Shown here piece by piece: positions 14,210 to 26,300 of a stretch of DNA of 64,000 nucleotides. Made by a program: the position numbers and the translations under genes. The DNA comes from Pseudofabraea citricarpa (Eukaryota; Ascomycota; Leotiomycetes; Helotiales; Dermateaceae): the NCBI GenBank assembly GCA_029641185.1, contig JAPWGK010000015.1:868001-932000 (forward strand). Direction: 5' to 3'. The notes under the pieces were generated by a model that saw only the letters and a program-made list of their open reading frames with translations, was not told where the DNA came from and ran no database searches. Position 1 is the first letter of the stretch. The number at the start of each line of letters is the position of its first letter.

Positions 14210-16440
14210 CTTGTGTTACATCAATTGGGTTGACGAAAATATCGAGGAAGAGGAGAGTTAAAAGTCTAGGAGGTCGCACAGTTAAGCTATCTTATCAGAT
14301 CATCTACATATTGCCTGAGGTCCCCACTGCCCCCTGATACAACCCAAGGTAGGTACACACTACCCCACTGAAATATATCCCTGCTGCGGTCTCATTCCCT
14401 AACCGGCATCTTAATATATAAGATTAAATTTAACCTTGTTAATAGAGTAAGTGGACGGCAGTCTTTCTTTACCTAAGCAGAGCTTTTCTGTTGCAGATAG
14501 CTTCACATGAACAGGCATTGGAACCTTTTCTCTCTGTTGGACCATGTATGAGAATCAGAAGAACTCCGATTTAGGAGACGAATTTGTGTCTATCAACTAC
14601 GTAGGTCGCATACGGGATATGGTTTCGCCTTAATAGCCTCCGGAGACTTTTATTTATGTGCCGAACAAGTGAGCATATGCCGGTCTCCAGATCTCTCTTC
14701 AATCAAATGCCAGCCAGGTACCTCGAATGTGCCGGCGGTATCCGAAGTCAGTGTTAGCCTATCTCGAACCTATCTACTAGCTTTTCCCCTCCTCATAGTT
14801 ATGCCAAGTGATGATCACAATGCCAAGTGGGATTATCTTATCAGATTGACCAAAGTGTCCCTTGGCTCGGATGCGTGGCAGCCTGGTAGGTGTTGAATAC
14901 GAGGTAGGTGGTGTCAGACCTTGGCGAGAAAAATGCCTCCACACACCGACCATCTGACTTTCGGGGCGGCGACGTTTCGCAATCGAGTTAGATGGCCACG
15001 CGTCTAAGTTTGTTCCTTGCGATGCCATGGCTGATTTTGAGCTCTCTGCTCCCGATTTTCACGATCCTTTTGCGCCATTCCTGTCCAAAGATCCATTTTC
15101 GGCGTTTTGGTTGGCATTCGTCGGCTAATAAAACTCCGCCGAGCACAAAATTAACCGACGTTGTGCTCATCACATGCACTTACCGAGGGGATACTCTGGC
15201 ATGACAGCATGATGGCAGAGCATCGCACAATATCTCAAATCACGTCATTGAAGCTATCTTGAATTTGCTTCTGCTAATTTTGTCGGTAGTTGCCATCTTT
15301 GATTGATAGTATTCAATTGATTTGTTACCTGTTTAACTTGCGCTTTTGTGGCAATCTCACTTTCTCTTGAACCTTTCGTGCGAACATGAATTGCGCTCCA
15401 GTTTCTTTGAGGATATTTTGTTGTTACAATAAAATCTATCGCAACATTCCATATGCACAGACCAAATTCCTGCTTTCGATTCCTGTGCCGCTTAAATCTT
15501 AATGCGAATGAAAAAGTGAAGTGTTCCACCGTTTCTACGGCTGAAGCGGTCGCTAATCACGCCACACAGTGCACACACGTCTAAACATTATAGTAGTGGG
15601 TCAACCCTAAGAAGGTTATTACCCACTTCCTCGGGTCGCCTTGCCATCCTTTTAAGGCAAGTGGTATCGAGATTCAAGGTCTACGCTAAGTACCTACTAT
15701 ATTACCTTGGTCAGTACGTAATTGTAAAGACTTGGTGGACGGCCCCAAGAGAATTGTTTGGGGGTTAGGGTACTTTGGTGCTTTAGCGAGGAATAACCTT
15801 AGATTTAACCAGAGTTCATGACCTGGATGTTGCGCAGGGTAGTTTCAAGGTGGCATAAGCTCTCTAAGATATCGCTGTAGATTCTCATCTGGATTTTACA
15901 CCCAACTTACTATAGAGAAAGATGCTCAACATCCAAGTGCCATAAAGAATTGTAATGACTTCGGACTTAGGAATCTGTACCGTCTGACTGGCCTTAACTC
16001 CCCGGTCTCTCCTACAGAAGGGTCATCGTAGTGGAGAGGCAAGTGCCTCAGCGGCGCAAACTAGAGCCTTGGCTATGGGGACAACGGGAATTCGGAGTCC
16101 GAAATCCCTTGGTTTTTCTAGAATTGATAAGAAATGATCTTATCTGATCCGCAGACTGTATTAGTTTCACAATCGAACTACTCTTCATCGCGATCCCTGC
16201 CTTTTGGAACAGTTGACCTCGGAGTCGGAAGATGAGGGTCTCTATGATTACTATGAGCTCGGCCAAGCACTTGGATGTCAACATATTTTCACATCTTACC
16301 CGGAGGGGCAGGTAGTTTGAATGCCGACTGCGGCATCTCATGCAGACTGATGATTTAAAAGGTAGTGAGTTTCCCATCGTATTCCTTATCCTGCAGCACC
16401 CCGCCTTCTTTGCATTACCCCTCCAAAAATTTCATTCACC
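14210..16440. other. 2.2-kb divergent intergenic region
   Basis: Separates the divergently transcribed monooxygenase and O-methyltransferase. No supported open frame, and no transposase or tRNA seen. The two promoters presumably lie at its ends. Confidence 0.55.
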
Positions 16441-17923
16441 ATGGCCGACTCACAATCGACTCTCGTCAGCCTCGCAGCCAAGGTGAGCGAGCTCTCAGAG
16501 ACCTTGGCCCGTCATCTCAAAGAAAACAATGTCCCTGAGCCATCCTTTGCGGCGGACAGCCCAGTCATGTACAATACTGTATCACCAGAGATTTTTATGG
16601 CACGTCAAGTGTTGCTGGACGCAATAAATGATATGTGGTACCTTACACAAGGCCCAAGTGAGAGTATTTTCAACTATTGTCACAACGTAAGAAGCTCCTG
16701 TTCCGTTTTTGATATAATATCAGGTTCTAAACTCTGTAGACTATGCCAGATGTCGCATGCCTCAACATCTTGAACCACTTCGATTTCTGGAATGCCGTAC
16801 CCTTAGATGGCTCGGCCTCATATTCTGAAATTGCAAAATATGTAAATCTTCCGAAGGATATTGTCCGACGTGTATTACAGCACGCTGTGAACATCCGCCT
16901 CTTTGCCGAAACCGAGCCTGGCAAGTCATCTTCGAATATCCAACATACTTCGCGTTCGGCTGCAGTGGCCAAGCAGCCGGGATTAAGTGCTCTCATTCAC
17001 ACTGTTCTTGACGAAGCTGGTCAGCCCTTGGTTGTTATCAACGATGCGTTAGAGAGATTCAACAGAGGCAAGCCTAGCTTGACACAGGAGATGAACGAGA
17101 CGGCGTTTGCTCTGTTCCACGATCAAGGCCCATATGGGAAATACACAAATTCGTGGGAGTTCATAGAGCAGGATGGCGAGGGAGAGAAGAAGGGATGGAG
17201 ACAAAGAAACTTTGTTACCTTCATGGCATACCTGAAGGAGATCTTCCACCTTGAGGGTGTAGTAGAGAACTCCTACGACTGGAAATCAGTTGGAAAAGCA
17301 TCAATAGTCGATGTAAGTGTTCTACATGGTGCTATAAGTCCTGAGGATATGCCCATATTTTGATACGAGGCACAAAAATAGCTAATACCAACTAGATCGG
17401 TGGCTCAGCAGGCCACGACTCTTTTGTGCTAGCACAAAAATACCCCGACCTTACTATCACGGTTCAAGATCTGCCCAAGTGCGGGCCGGTATTTGAGGCA
17501 AACGTACCAGCTGAGCTTAAGTCCCGAGTATCATTTTTAGCCCACGACTTCTTCGAGCCACAACCAGTACAAGCCGACATTTATATCATCAAGTTGATTC
17601 TCCACGACTGGCCAGACAAGGAATCTGTTAGGATGTTGCGGGCCCTAACGCCCGCTTTGCGTCCTGGTGCTAAGATTCTCTTCATTGAATATATCGGCAA
17701 GCAGGACGACAGCGAGAAGTCAGCGGTCGCCTTACCACGCTCATTCCAGCAGATGGGTACGGCCACAGATCTGAGAATGATGGCACTTTTCAACTCGGAA
17801 GAACGCCCAGTCAGTGCCTGGAAAGAGATTTTCCGCGCTGCTGACGAGCGATATGAGTTCATTAGTGTCAATGCCAAACCGGAAACCTTCTTTGCAGTGA
17901 TTGAGGTTGTCTGGAGAGGATAG
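16441..17923 (+). CDS. Family-2 S-adenosylmethionine-dependent O-methyltransferase
   Basis: Three exons (16441-16686, 16740-17312, 17396-17923), all phase 0, give 448 residues. The N-terminal part is helical and includes a winged-helix-like dimerisation region (YSEIAKYVNLPKDIVRRVL). The SAM-binding glycine motif IVD/IGGSAGHDS is split by intron 2 at residue 273. Downstream come LPKCGP, DIYIIKLILHDWPD with the catalytic-type His343, and LRPGAKILFIEY. This is the layout of fungal methyltransferases of the sterigmatocystin 8-O-methyltransferase/COMT type, which methylate phenolic hydroxyls of secondary metabolites. It faces the broken monooxygenase across 2.2 kb, so the pair may be the remains of a tailoring module. 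No backbone synthase is nearby, so the substrate is unknown. Confidence 0.93.
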
Positions 17924-18672
17924 ATAACTGTGTTTCGATCAATTGATACCTTCCAGTATATAGATTTGGGCTGTTGATTTGTCAACTTCGCTAGAACCCA
18001 ACGTTCCTGTCAAGGAATTGGCCATACTATTATTATTAAAAAGATACCAAAGATATACGACAACCAGTCATTGCTGGCTATGATCCATTCAGTTTGGTGA
18101 CGAATATCATTTGCTCACTTTGTCAATTAGTGTTGACTTTCATATTCAAAACCTTCTTCCTTATCCCGTCAACTCCTTGAGATGTTAAAATATAGATGGG
18201 CCATTCCTAAATCAATTCGATGACAGGCCGGCGAAGCAAGCGCCTAGAAATATGGTGTTGTGTTGTAGCAAGTCACGATCTAGCAAAAGAGCTGAACAAA
18301 GCCATTGTTTACGAACTCCTTTCGAGTCCAACCTTCCCGCACAATACTCCCTTCTATGTTGTGGGTCATAACGATGCAATTTCGTGTCTAGTTGGACCAA
18401 GTTTTACAGGCATATTGTCCTCTCTGAATCTTTCGTGGATGATGCTAGAATTCAGTCTTCTCTGCAGAGATCAAATGTCAGAATAGTGAATGCATAGCAA
18501 GCTTTCACACGAGGGTCAATGGGGACGTTTTTCTTTTATATTCCATCCCAACAATTATCTGGGGTGGCCGCTTTGGGTCGAAAGACCAGCGATTTCAAGT
18601 GTACTTGATGACTACTTGAAACATACTCGAGTTTATTATTACCTGATTCCCCTTGTCTTTTCTGCACCACTC

Positions 18673-18703
18673 ACTCACTCATTCCTCAAAACTCAGCACC
18701 TCC
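18673..18703 (+). repeat. 31-bp dispersed direct repeat, copy 1
   Basis: Begins ACTCACTCATTCCTCAAA and ends TCAGCACCTCC. It matches the copy at 19064-19094 except for two bases in the middle. The copies are 391 bp apart in the same orientation. Confidence 0.7.
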
Positions 18704-19063
18704 TGACAACCCTTTATAGTATAACTATGAATCAATTTACCAGTTCAGATGATATTTGCCCTAATGTGCTACCCTCCCTCCTTTGCTACAAGTGTTAGGA
18801 TATCTGCTTCGGTCTCGGGTATACATATACGCGTGAAGGTCTTCTTGATTTACCTTTCCATAGGACGAGTTTCTATATGTTCTGTTGCTAATTCTTGCTT
18901 TGTTGTCATAGTTAAGTGCATACGTGTAACATGAGTGAGAAAGGCTTTGTATGACAATGGGTGGTGGCTACAGTACGGAAGATCCTAAACACAGTGAGTG
19001 CTTCCACCACGACCAGTTGTCGTGGTACTTTGGGAAGAATCCTGTATGGAATTGAGTGATACC

Positions 19064-19094
19064 ACTCACTCATTCCTCAAATTTCAGCACCTCC
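19064..19094 (+). repeat. 31-bp dispersed direct repeat, copy 2
   Basis: Second copy of the repeat at 18673-18703. The flanking sequence does not match, so a larger duplication has decayed or only this short element was copied. Confidence 0.7.
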
Positions 19095-19937
19095 AAACTC
19101 CAGTCTTAAACTTTGTCTGCAGATAGCAAACCAAATGAGTTTTGTCACGTCCGAACGATCGAGTCTCTGTCATTTCCTCCGCCTTAGCCATACCTGAGCT
19201 TCTTCTATCAGCTATCATTTCCTGACGCGAGAGCTAATATGGTTTCTGCAAAGGCGATTAAAGTTCTGGCACCATTTCAGTAAATTAGGCGGCTCTTAAT
19301 GTCTCTCAAGGGAGCTTACAGCCTGTTACAGTCCACCAGTCATACAACCTTTCCACATATTCTTCTCGAAGCTATCAATAGGCGACATCGCTAAGCTCTG
19401 CAGTATGCACTGCAGTATCCCCATCTAAGTATTCAACGTCACAGCGTTATATTAGAGCTATCTCTATATCTGCTCGACTTTTGTGCCGAACGGCATTCTT
19501 CAAAAAAAGGGAAAGAAAAAGTGTTTATTTGGGGTTATGTGTATATGTGTGTGTACGTGTGTCTGTTTGTATACAATCGTGTGACTGATATTCCACTGGG
19601 ACAGCGACATCTCTTTCACACAAAAGTACGAGCATGAAAACGGAACAGAGCATACAAAGACGACGAAAAAGAGGCGGACGAACAGAAGGGTCAGAAGTCG
19701 GAGACAGATATCACTTGTAAATCTCCCTGGCCTCGCACAGACAGTGTTACTCTTGTCCGAGAATACACGACTCATTGATACACGGAGCTCACAAATCAAT
19801 CCATACCTGATCTTCAAGGGATAGATATACATTTGATCTCTTCAGTCAAAAAGGTTGTTCGTCGCCATTTGAAACACTTATTAGCCTACAATCGATGAAT
19901 TCATATTTTCCATCTTCCTGAGCTGCTATATGCGCTT

Positions 19938-20560
19938 TTACTTATATTTCACAATGGCTTTCCAACACCAGGTGACTACAGCTGACAAGGCGACATTAGA
20001 GCAGCAAGAAACAACATACTGATTTCTGTACACCAACGGGGATGTAACACGAAATGGGAGAAGTCGATTCAAGCCATTGGAATGGAATTGGTTTATAACA
20101 CTGCATCTAAAATCCAGCCCAGCAGCAGGTTTTTGCTTCCAATAGCCCACTTCATATCGTCGTCCCTCGTACTTCTGGTCTCTACAACACTCTCCGGCTG
20201 ATGGATAGATTTCCTGATACTTTTCTTCGATCAAATCAGGTCGCTCAAGAAGAGTTGTTTCTGTCTGCCCACAGCAAATAGGATCGACCTCATCTTTGTT
20301 TCCTCTTTGCGCATGACACATGGAAACATCGAAGATAGATCCATTTATCTGAAAAGCTATATCAAGTACAGCGAGATCATTTCCCGAGATATCTGGTCTC
20401 CACAACGGTTATTGCTACTAGCAAAGCTATCGACCCCTATATAAGCATTGTTTATAGAACCAGCATCATCTGCGACAAGCTCATTGATCTCCGTACTAAA
20501 ACCAGGAGCCCAGGTTCTACTCCAATTGTGATTTCCCGCCTTTAGAAACTGCCGCTAAAT
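19938..20560 (-). pseudogene. Remnant of a cysteine-rich protein gene, frameshifted; function unknown
   Basis: On the minus strand two open segments in different frames abut near 20390-20405. The upstream segment (from about 20558, after a possible CAATTTAG acceptor) reads as natural protein, with HNWSRTWAPGF and INELVADDAGSINNAYIG, and ends in a stop soon after SSNNRCGD. The downstream segment continues with ISGNDLAVLDIAFQ, then Cys-rich blocks such as PICCGQ and GECCRDQKYEGRRYEVGYW. The apparent continuity across the frame change suggests one ancestral coding sequence broken by a small indel. No ATG exon could be found upstream, and the start coordinate is approximate. No domain is recognised. 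An unrecognised splice is possible, but no fitting donor/acceptor pair of normal length was found. Confidence 0.45.
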
Positions 20561-21897
20561 TGGAAACGAGATTCACGATATGTATGGTCACCTCAATAGG
20601 ATTATTCAGAAATAGACAACAGAGCTGTTCAGACCATCTGCGAGTATGCTACATGCTCTGCTCCTACCTTCTTTTCAGCTGCAATAGCTTACTGGGACCA
20701 GCTGATTCAAGAAATGGTTATTGCAAATATCAAGGTTGTGTGCCCTCAAAAGATATCTTTAAATCGCACATTGGATTCTGTCTTGTTTCTAACTCCTAGT
20801 CTCTCATTATCCTGGACTTGAGGTTGTGCACACTTCTACCTCGTCTTGAGGTTATCCTGTCGCTTGATAGAGATACGCTTGAGGCAAGGACAAGTTAATA
20901 ATTCAGAAGTACTGTAAATGGTATTTGGATCCCTCTCTTGCCTGCCAATATTCTAAACACTAGCTAAAACAGCTTGGAAATACCCTACCGGTTATGTAGA
21001 ATAACTCAGCCTGCTCTTCCTTAAACCACCCCATCTCAATATCTTTACTTTTTGCGACAAGTTAAAGGCATAGCACTTTTGAGGAGGTTTTGCTCAAATC
21101 CACTAACATTTCTGGTAAGATAATGAAACTTGGCCTGTGGAGAATTTCTAACGATATCAACCGTGGTCACAGCTTTTGCAGATCCCAAGCTATCCCTAGC
21201 TCCACTTGGATAAACATTTATCAGATATTTCCAACTGGTATAGAGTCGTGGATCTCAGAGGGTGTGTACTTTCTGGCATAGCTCATATCATCTTAACCGT
21301 TCCTAACAACACCTGTACCCGCACCGCTTGTATGACAAGACAACAAAAGTGTGATGCATCTGGGCATTGTTTCATGTGTGGTTTCGATATCGATCTACAA
21401 CCAAGGACAATGGGACCTCCAACCAAGTACATTGGATGTTCTTCGTAGTCGAGATGCCTGGCTTTAACTGCAATCATTGCCGTCAGCATTTGTATGTTTT
21501 TAGCACGGCTCATAATCCCATCGAACCCATGCCAGTACGTGACTTACCTAGCGCTGCATATGCCGGAGGTAGTATGTATAACCCAGGCAGGGGCAAACAT
21601 ACTGCGGCTTCTGGTCAGTGCTGAGAAGAACATTGTCTCCTCAGCAGAATGATGGGTCGTGTCGCTGGGGGCAAATCTCGTGTTGAACGGTTCGCCCCTT
21701 GCAAGCTCCAACGGGCCATCTTCTGCTACTCCAAAGGGGGCTCGTGGTGGTGTTGTGGTTCATCTGAAGCGTGGAATATGAGGTTGGTGGCTAAGAGACT
21801 AAGTCGGTACCTACCTATTTTCATTCCCGGCCTAAGGTTCCAGGCGTCGAGACTTTGTTCCCTGCCCGCTAAATCCCACCAAGACCTGCATGCGCTC

Positions 21898-21937
21898 TTC
21901 TACGCTTCTACGCTTCTACGCTTCTAAGGCTTCTACG
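21898..21937. repeat. 8-bp tandem repeat (TTCTACGC) in glutamine synthetase promoter
   Basis: Three perfect copies of TTCTACGC, a variant copy (TTCTAAGG) and a further TTCTACGC. It lies 150-190 bp upstream of the start codon. Confidence 0.8.
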
Positions 21938-21956
21938 CACCCCCCACTTCTCTTCC

Positions 21957-21973
21957 CTATCGGCGCATAAAAG
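21957..21973 (+). promoter_or_regulatory. Candidate GATA-factor site and TATA-like element of glutamine synthetase
   Basis: CTATCG at 21957-21962 is the reverse complement of the HGATAR core bound by AreA/Nit2-type nitrogen regulators. CATAAAAG at 21966-21973 resembles a TATA box, 115 bp before the ATG. One site of each is weak evidence. The placement is sensible for a nitrogen-assimilation gene. Confidence 0.4.
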
Positions 21974-22087
21974 CACACACATCCCCATACCTTCTTCCTC
22001 CATACAACTCAGCCCAAGTTCTGATTACTACCATAATCACAACTCTCGTGCCTCTCTCCCCTCCACAACCCCACCACAACCGCAACT

Positions 22088-23361
22088 ATGGCCGTCTCAA
22101 CAACTATCTCCTACACGGAGAACGTGAGTAAACAAGCAATGGCGAGTTGCAACTTGGATCGCTAACGCTGCGCAGTTGATGAAGTATATGAAGCTCGACC
22201 AGAAGGGCAGCGCGATGGCCGAGTATATCTGGATTGACTCATTCGGTGGTGTTCGCTCAAAGTCCAAGGTAAGATTCCTCCCAACATGTTTTCCCCGCCC
22301 CAATCCTTATCGTGAGTCAATTGAACTAACTTGCGCTTCCAGACCCTCACCAAAGTGCCCAAGAGCGGTGAATTCACTATCGAAGACCTCCCCGAATGGA
22401 ACTTCGACGGCTCATCTACTGGTCAAGCTCCTGGTGATAACTCGGATGTCTACCTCCGACCCGTCGCCATCTTCCCCGATCCCCTCCGCGGTGCCCCCAA
22501 CATCTTGGTCATGACTGAGTGCTGGGATCCCGATGGAACCCCAAACAAGTTCAACCACCGCTACGAGGCTGCCAAGCTTATGGAGGCACACAAGGAGCAC
22601 AAGCCATGGTTCGGTCTTGAGCAGGAATACACCCTTCTCGACGTCTCTGACAGACCCTACGGATGGCCCGTCAATGGTTTCCCCGGTCCCCAAGGCCCAT
22701 ACTACTGTGGTGTTGGAACTGGTAAGGTTTACTGCAGAGATATCGTCGAGGCTCACTACAAGGCTTGCTTGTTCGCCGGCATCAAGATCTCTGGCACCAA
22801 CGCCGAGGTCATGCCAGCTCAATGGGAGTTCCAGGTTGGTCCTTGTGAGGGTATTGAGTGTAAGTTATGAATCACCTTGCAAGCGCGATTGCCAGCTAAT
22901 TCTATCTAGTGGGCGATCATCTCTGGATGGCTCGTTTCCTCCTCCACCGTGTTGCTGAGGAATTTGGTGCCAAGATCTCTTTCCACCCCAAGCCCATCCC
23001 TGGTGACTGGAACGGAGCTGGTCTACACAGCAACTTCTCCTCTGCTGAGATGCGCAAAGAAGGAGGCATGAAGCACATTGAGGCAGCTATCAAGAAGCTC
23101 GAGGGCCGCCACAAGGAGCACATTGCCGTCTACGGCGAGGACAACACCCTTCGCCTTACTGGCCGACACGAGACTGGCAGCATCGACTCATTTACATATG
23201 GTATTGCCAACCGCGGTGCTTCGATTCGCATTCCCCGAGAGTGTGGTCACAAGGGATTTGGATACTTCGAGGATAGACGACCAGCTTCAAATGCTGACCC
23301 TTACCAAATCACGGGTATCATGATGGAGACCATCTATGGTGGTGTAGGAGACAGTGCTTAG
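22088..23361 (+). CDS. glnA: Glutamine synthetase (EC 6.3.1.2)
   Basis: Four exons (22088-22123, 22176-22268, 22343-22859, 22910-23361) give 365 residues, the usual eukaryotic type-II length. The frame begins [12 protein letters not shown]. Landmarks are the beta-grasp region with [10 protein letters not shown], then [16 protein letters not shown], the metal-binding FGLEQEYTL, the [17 protein letters not shown] block, the ATP-binding [11 protein letters not shown] and [11 protein letters not shown]. All active-site segments are present. The enzyme condenses glutamate and ammonium in the cytosol and is the main ammonium-assimilation step together with glutamate dehydrogenase and GOGAT. Regulation by GATA factors is expected from family knowledge; one candidate site is seen upstream. 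Confidence 0.97.
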
Positions 23362-26300
23362 ATGAAGATTTGCCTTGAGTTTACCGGCGTGTAACAGTTA
23401 ATTGAATCAAATACCCTTTCACGTAACCTGTGGTGCCCCGGGATGCGTGGCTCCATGTCCACTTGACCATTGACTGACTGATTGATTGTGAGTAACAGTG
23501 ATGATTTGATTGGCAGGAATGCCTCTGACAATGGGCCACGGATTTCTATTTTCTTGATAGTTGACAATTAGCTTTACACGCGACTAATCAGAGGCACGAA
23601 TTTCTTATCGCACGACGCAGATTGGATGTCTTAGCGGCACGTAGGATGTGGGACGAGGATGAAGTGTGGCACTGGCGCTGGCGCACACAGGACGACGATA
23701 TCAAGGTGGAGCTCTAGAGCTCCGGGAAGCACGAGCTGGAAGAAGCAAACATGGAGCAGAGGAAAGCGATATGCTCGAGCAGAGTTCCTGCGGGGGGGCA
23801 CAAGTCATACAGTGATTTGAACGATGCGGTATTTTCGTTCGTTTCTACCTCATGGATATGGAGGAGAGTGAGGGTTTTCCCTGTTCCCCTGCTTCTCATC
23901 CCCTGGTCCGTCGGCTAAATCCGTGGGTTTTTTCTCTGGTTCTGGGCTTCTGTGCCTCAGCCACGCGGGGAGGGGGACATACATGTAATGTACAGTACAG
24001 TACAAGGCAAGGCTCGAAAGCAGACAATGGCAGGAAAAGACATGGCATGGCAAGCAGCTATCATATCATGTCATACCATATCAGCATAACATGATTTTCT
24101 CTCTGCATGCGATATGCAGGAGAGAGCGTTCCGGTACTACCCCCAAGACCAAAACCAAGACCAAGACCACGTCTTTTTTTTTTTCATGTATATAATTCTT
24201 CCACGGCTGGCTACTGGAAGGGGAGCTTGACTCCGTCGACCGGCCTGCACAAAAACGAGCGGGGGTTGCGATAAACCAGCTGCGCCATCTATGATCTCTC
24301 ACGGCCATCGTCATGTCATGGCTCTGTGGGTGGGAAAGAGGCCTGGCCAGACCTCCGCCTATCTTTTTTTTTTTTTTTTGGCTTCATTGTCAATCGCTAT
24401 CGCTTTTCGTGACTTTCCCATATGACTGAGACGAGGGAACGACGTTGGGGGTGCGAGATGAGAAGGCCCAAATCAACAAGTCAATAAATAAAAAAAAGGT
24501 TCGATACAAAATATCGAAAAAAAAAAAGGTAAATGGAATTAACCCCGCCGGTGCCAAGGCATGAGCGAGCATATGCACTTCTGTCTGGAAAGTATGCAGG
24601 TGTACAGTATGTATGTATGCATGTATGCATGTATAAGAGTATAGGAGTATATCCAACAGGTGAGAAGCTGCAGCCAACTCAAGAACAGGCAGGCAAGTAC
24701 TGCTGTAGGTAAGTAAGACGGGCAGGCAGGAAGGCAGGAAGGAAACTTCCCAGGTCGCCAGGCCAGGTTTGTAGGTCGGTAGGTCGCTAAGGTCACGCAC
24801 GAGGCATGATTAGAATTGGATCAGGAACTCAAAACAAACAAGACCAAGCAAAGCAAAACAAAAAAGACATACAAAAAAAAAAACAAAAAGACGTGCCGAA
24901 CTCGGAACCCGTGCCAGGTACGGGTCTTGAAAACGAGACACATAAAGAACGCACTCTTGCATCTTCGACAAGGCCTCCCCCACAGAAAGAGCAGAGAACC
25001 CCCCTGTCCGGATGGGTACTTGGTGCATGGGTTTTTCTTCTTCTTCTTCGACTCTCTCTAATCTAGGAACTTGGCTCTCCTCGCATGCCCTTGTTTCCCA
25101 TTTGGTTTTGACGTTGTTGGGTTTTTGTACGGTACATAATGCCAGGGTGGTAAGTGCGGCTTTTTCTTCAGCCGTGGTTATTGAGACCCCTGGTTGTTGA
25201 AGAGACACAAACAAAAGTTAGTTAGCGATGGATGGCTATTATGGCACCGGTACGGTCTATGTCTGTCTCACTGCATGCGTCTTCTTCTCCTTCTTCATGC
25301 AATAATGCAAAGAATGGAACTTTGACACATTGTTTGCTCGATCCGTACAAGGCCCCAAGGAGACAAGACGAATGAATGGCTTGTCGCCTTTTTCTATTTT
25401 CTTACTCATCCCCCCAAAGCTTCTTTCCCTCTCTCTCTCTCTTCCCTTCCGTCTCGAGACGCCTTCCTTTGGCCCATCAATAATATAATCATCAACTTAA
25501 CCTACCCCGCTGCATGGCCTGGCTGAGACATCTATCTATGACATCCCCTGCCCTGCCCACCCACGCCCTGCCCTGCCCTGCGATAAGCAATTTTTTTCTA
25601 CTGATGATTCTTGCCGGCTCCGCTCGCTCGCTCGCTGATTGGCGCCGCTGGCTGCTGCTGAGGTAAAGTAATCGAGAAATCGGTGGCGGACGGCCGAGGG
25701 AAGCCCGTCATTCGTTTCGTGAAAAAGGGGGCGACGCGAGTGAGTGCTGTCACGTGATGTATACACAACATCAAGTTATTTTCGTCGTATTCTCTTCTCG
25801 AGTATTCACCCCCTATCGTATTCTCCTTTTTTTTTCTTTTTCAGTATATCTATGACTCAGCTAGCATCTAAGTCTAGAGTCTAGAGTCTAAGCCACCTCC
25901 ATACCGGCAATATAAATAACCACCTGGAGAAGGACCAGTTCGGCATGGGACTCCCTCCCTATCTTCCCCCTCGGCAACCCCGCGACGCCGAAGCGACGCC
26001 GAACGGCAATTTCGTGCACACATACCGTCGTCGTCGTCGTTGTGCGGCTGTGAAACTTTCCTTCCTGTTGGGAGTCGAGCGTCACCGAGTTGGAAAGTAG
26101 TTGCATGCTACCGTAACGTCCACCGCGAACCCGAGTCGATTTTTTGTTTGTTTGTTTCGCTGCTCCTGCTGCTGCTGCTGCTGCGATCAGTACTCGCAGC
26201 GCTATTAGCAATACCAAGCAAGGCCGGGTTGATCATGACTCACTTCACCGTCCACCCGTCCTTTTGGGGCCGAGGTGGGTTTGCGTTTTGGACGATGGTT

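Larger units (their letters stand above)
17924..19937. other. Gene-poor AT-rich region
   Basis: 2 kb with no supported gene. It contains two near-identical 31-bp direct copies (18673-18703 and 19064-19094), listed separately. Confidence 0.5.
20561..22087. other. Intergenic region including glutamine synthetase promoter
   Basis: 1.5 kb without a supported gene. The last 200 bp hold a tandem repeat, a TATA-like element and one GATA-type site upstream of glutamine synthetase. Confidence 0.55.

Noticed and set aside
12262..17923. Complete secondary-metabolite gene cluster
   Set aside because: Only two tailoring-type genes, one disrupted. No synthase, transporter or cluster regulator was found in the surrounding 20 kb.
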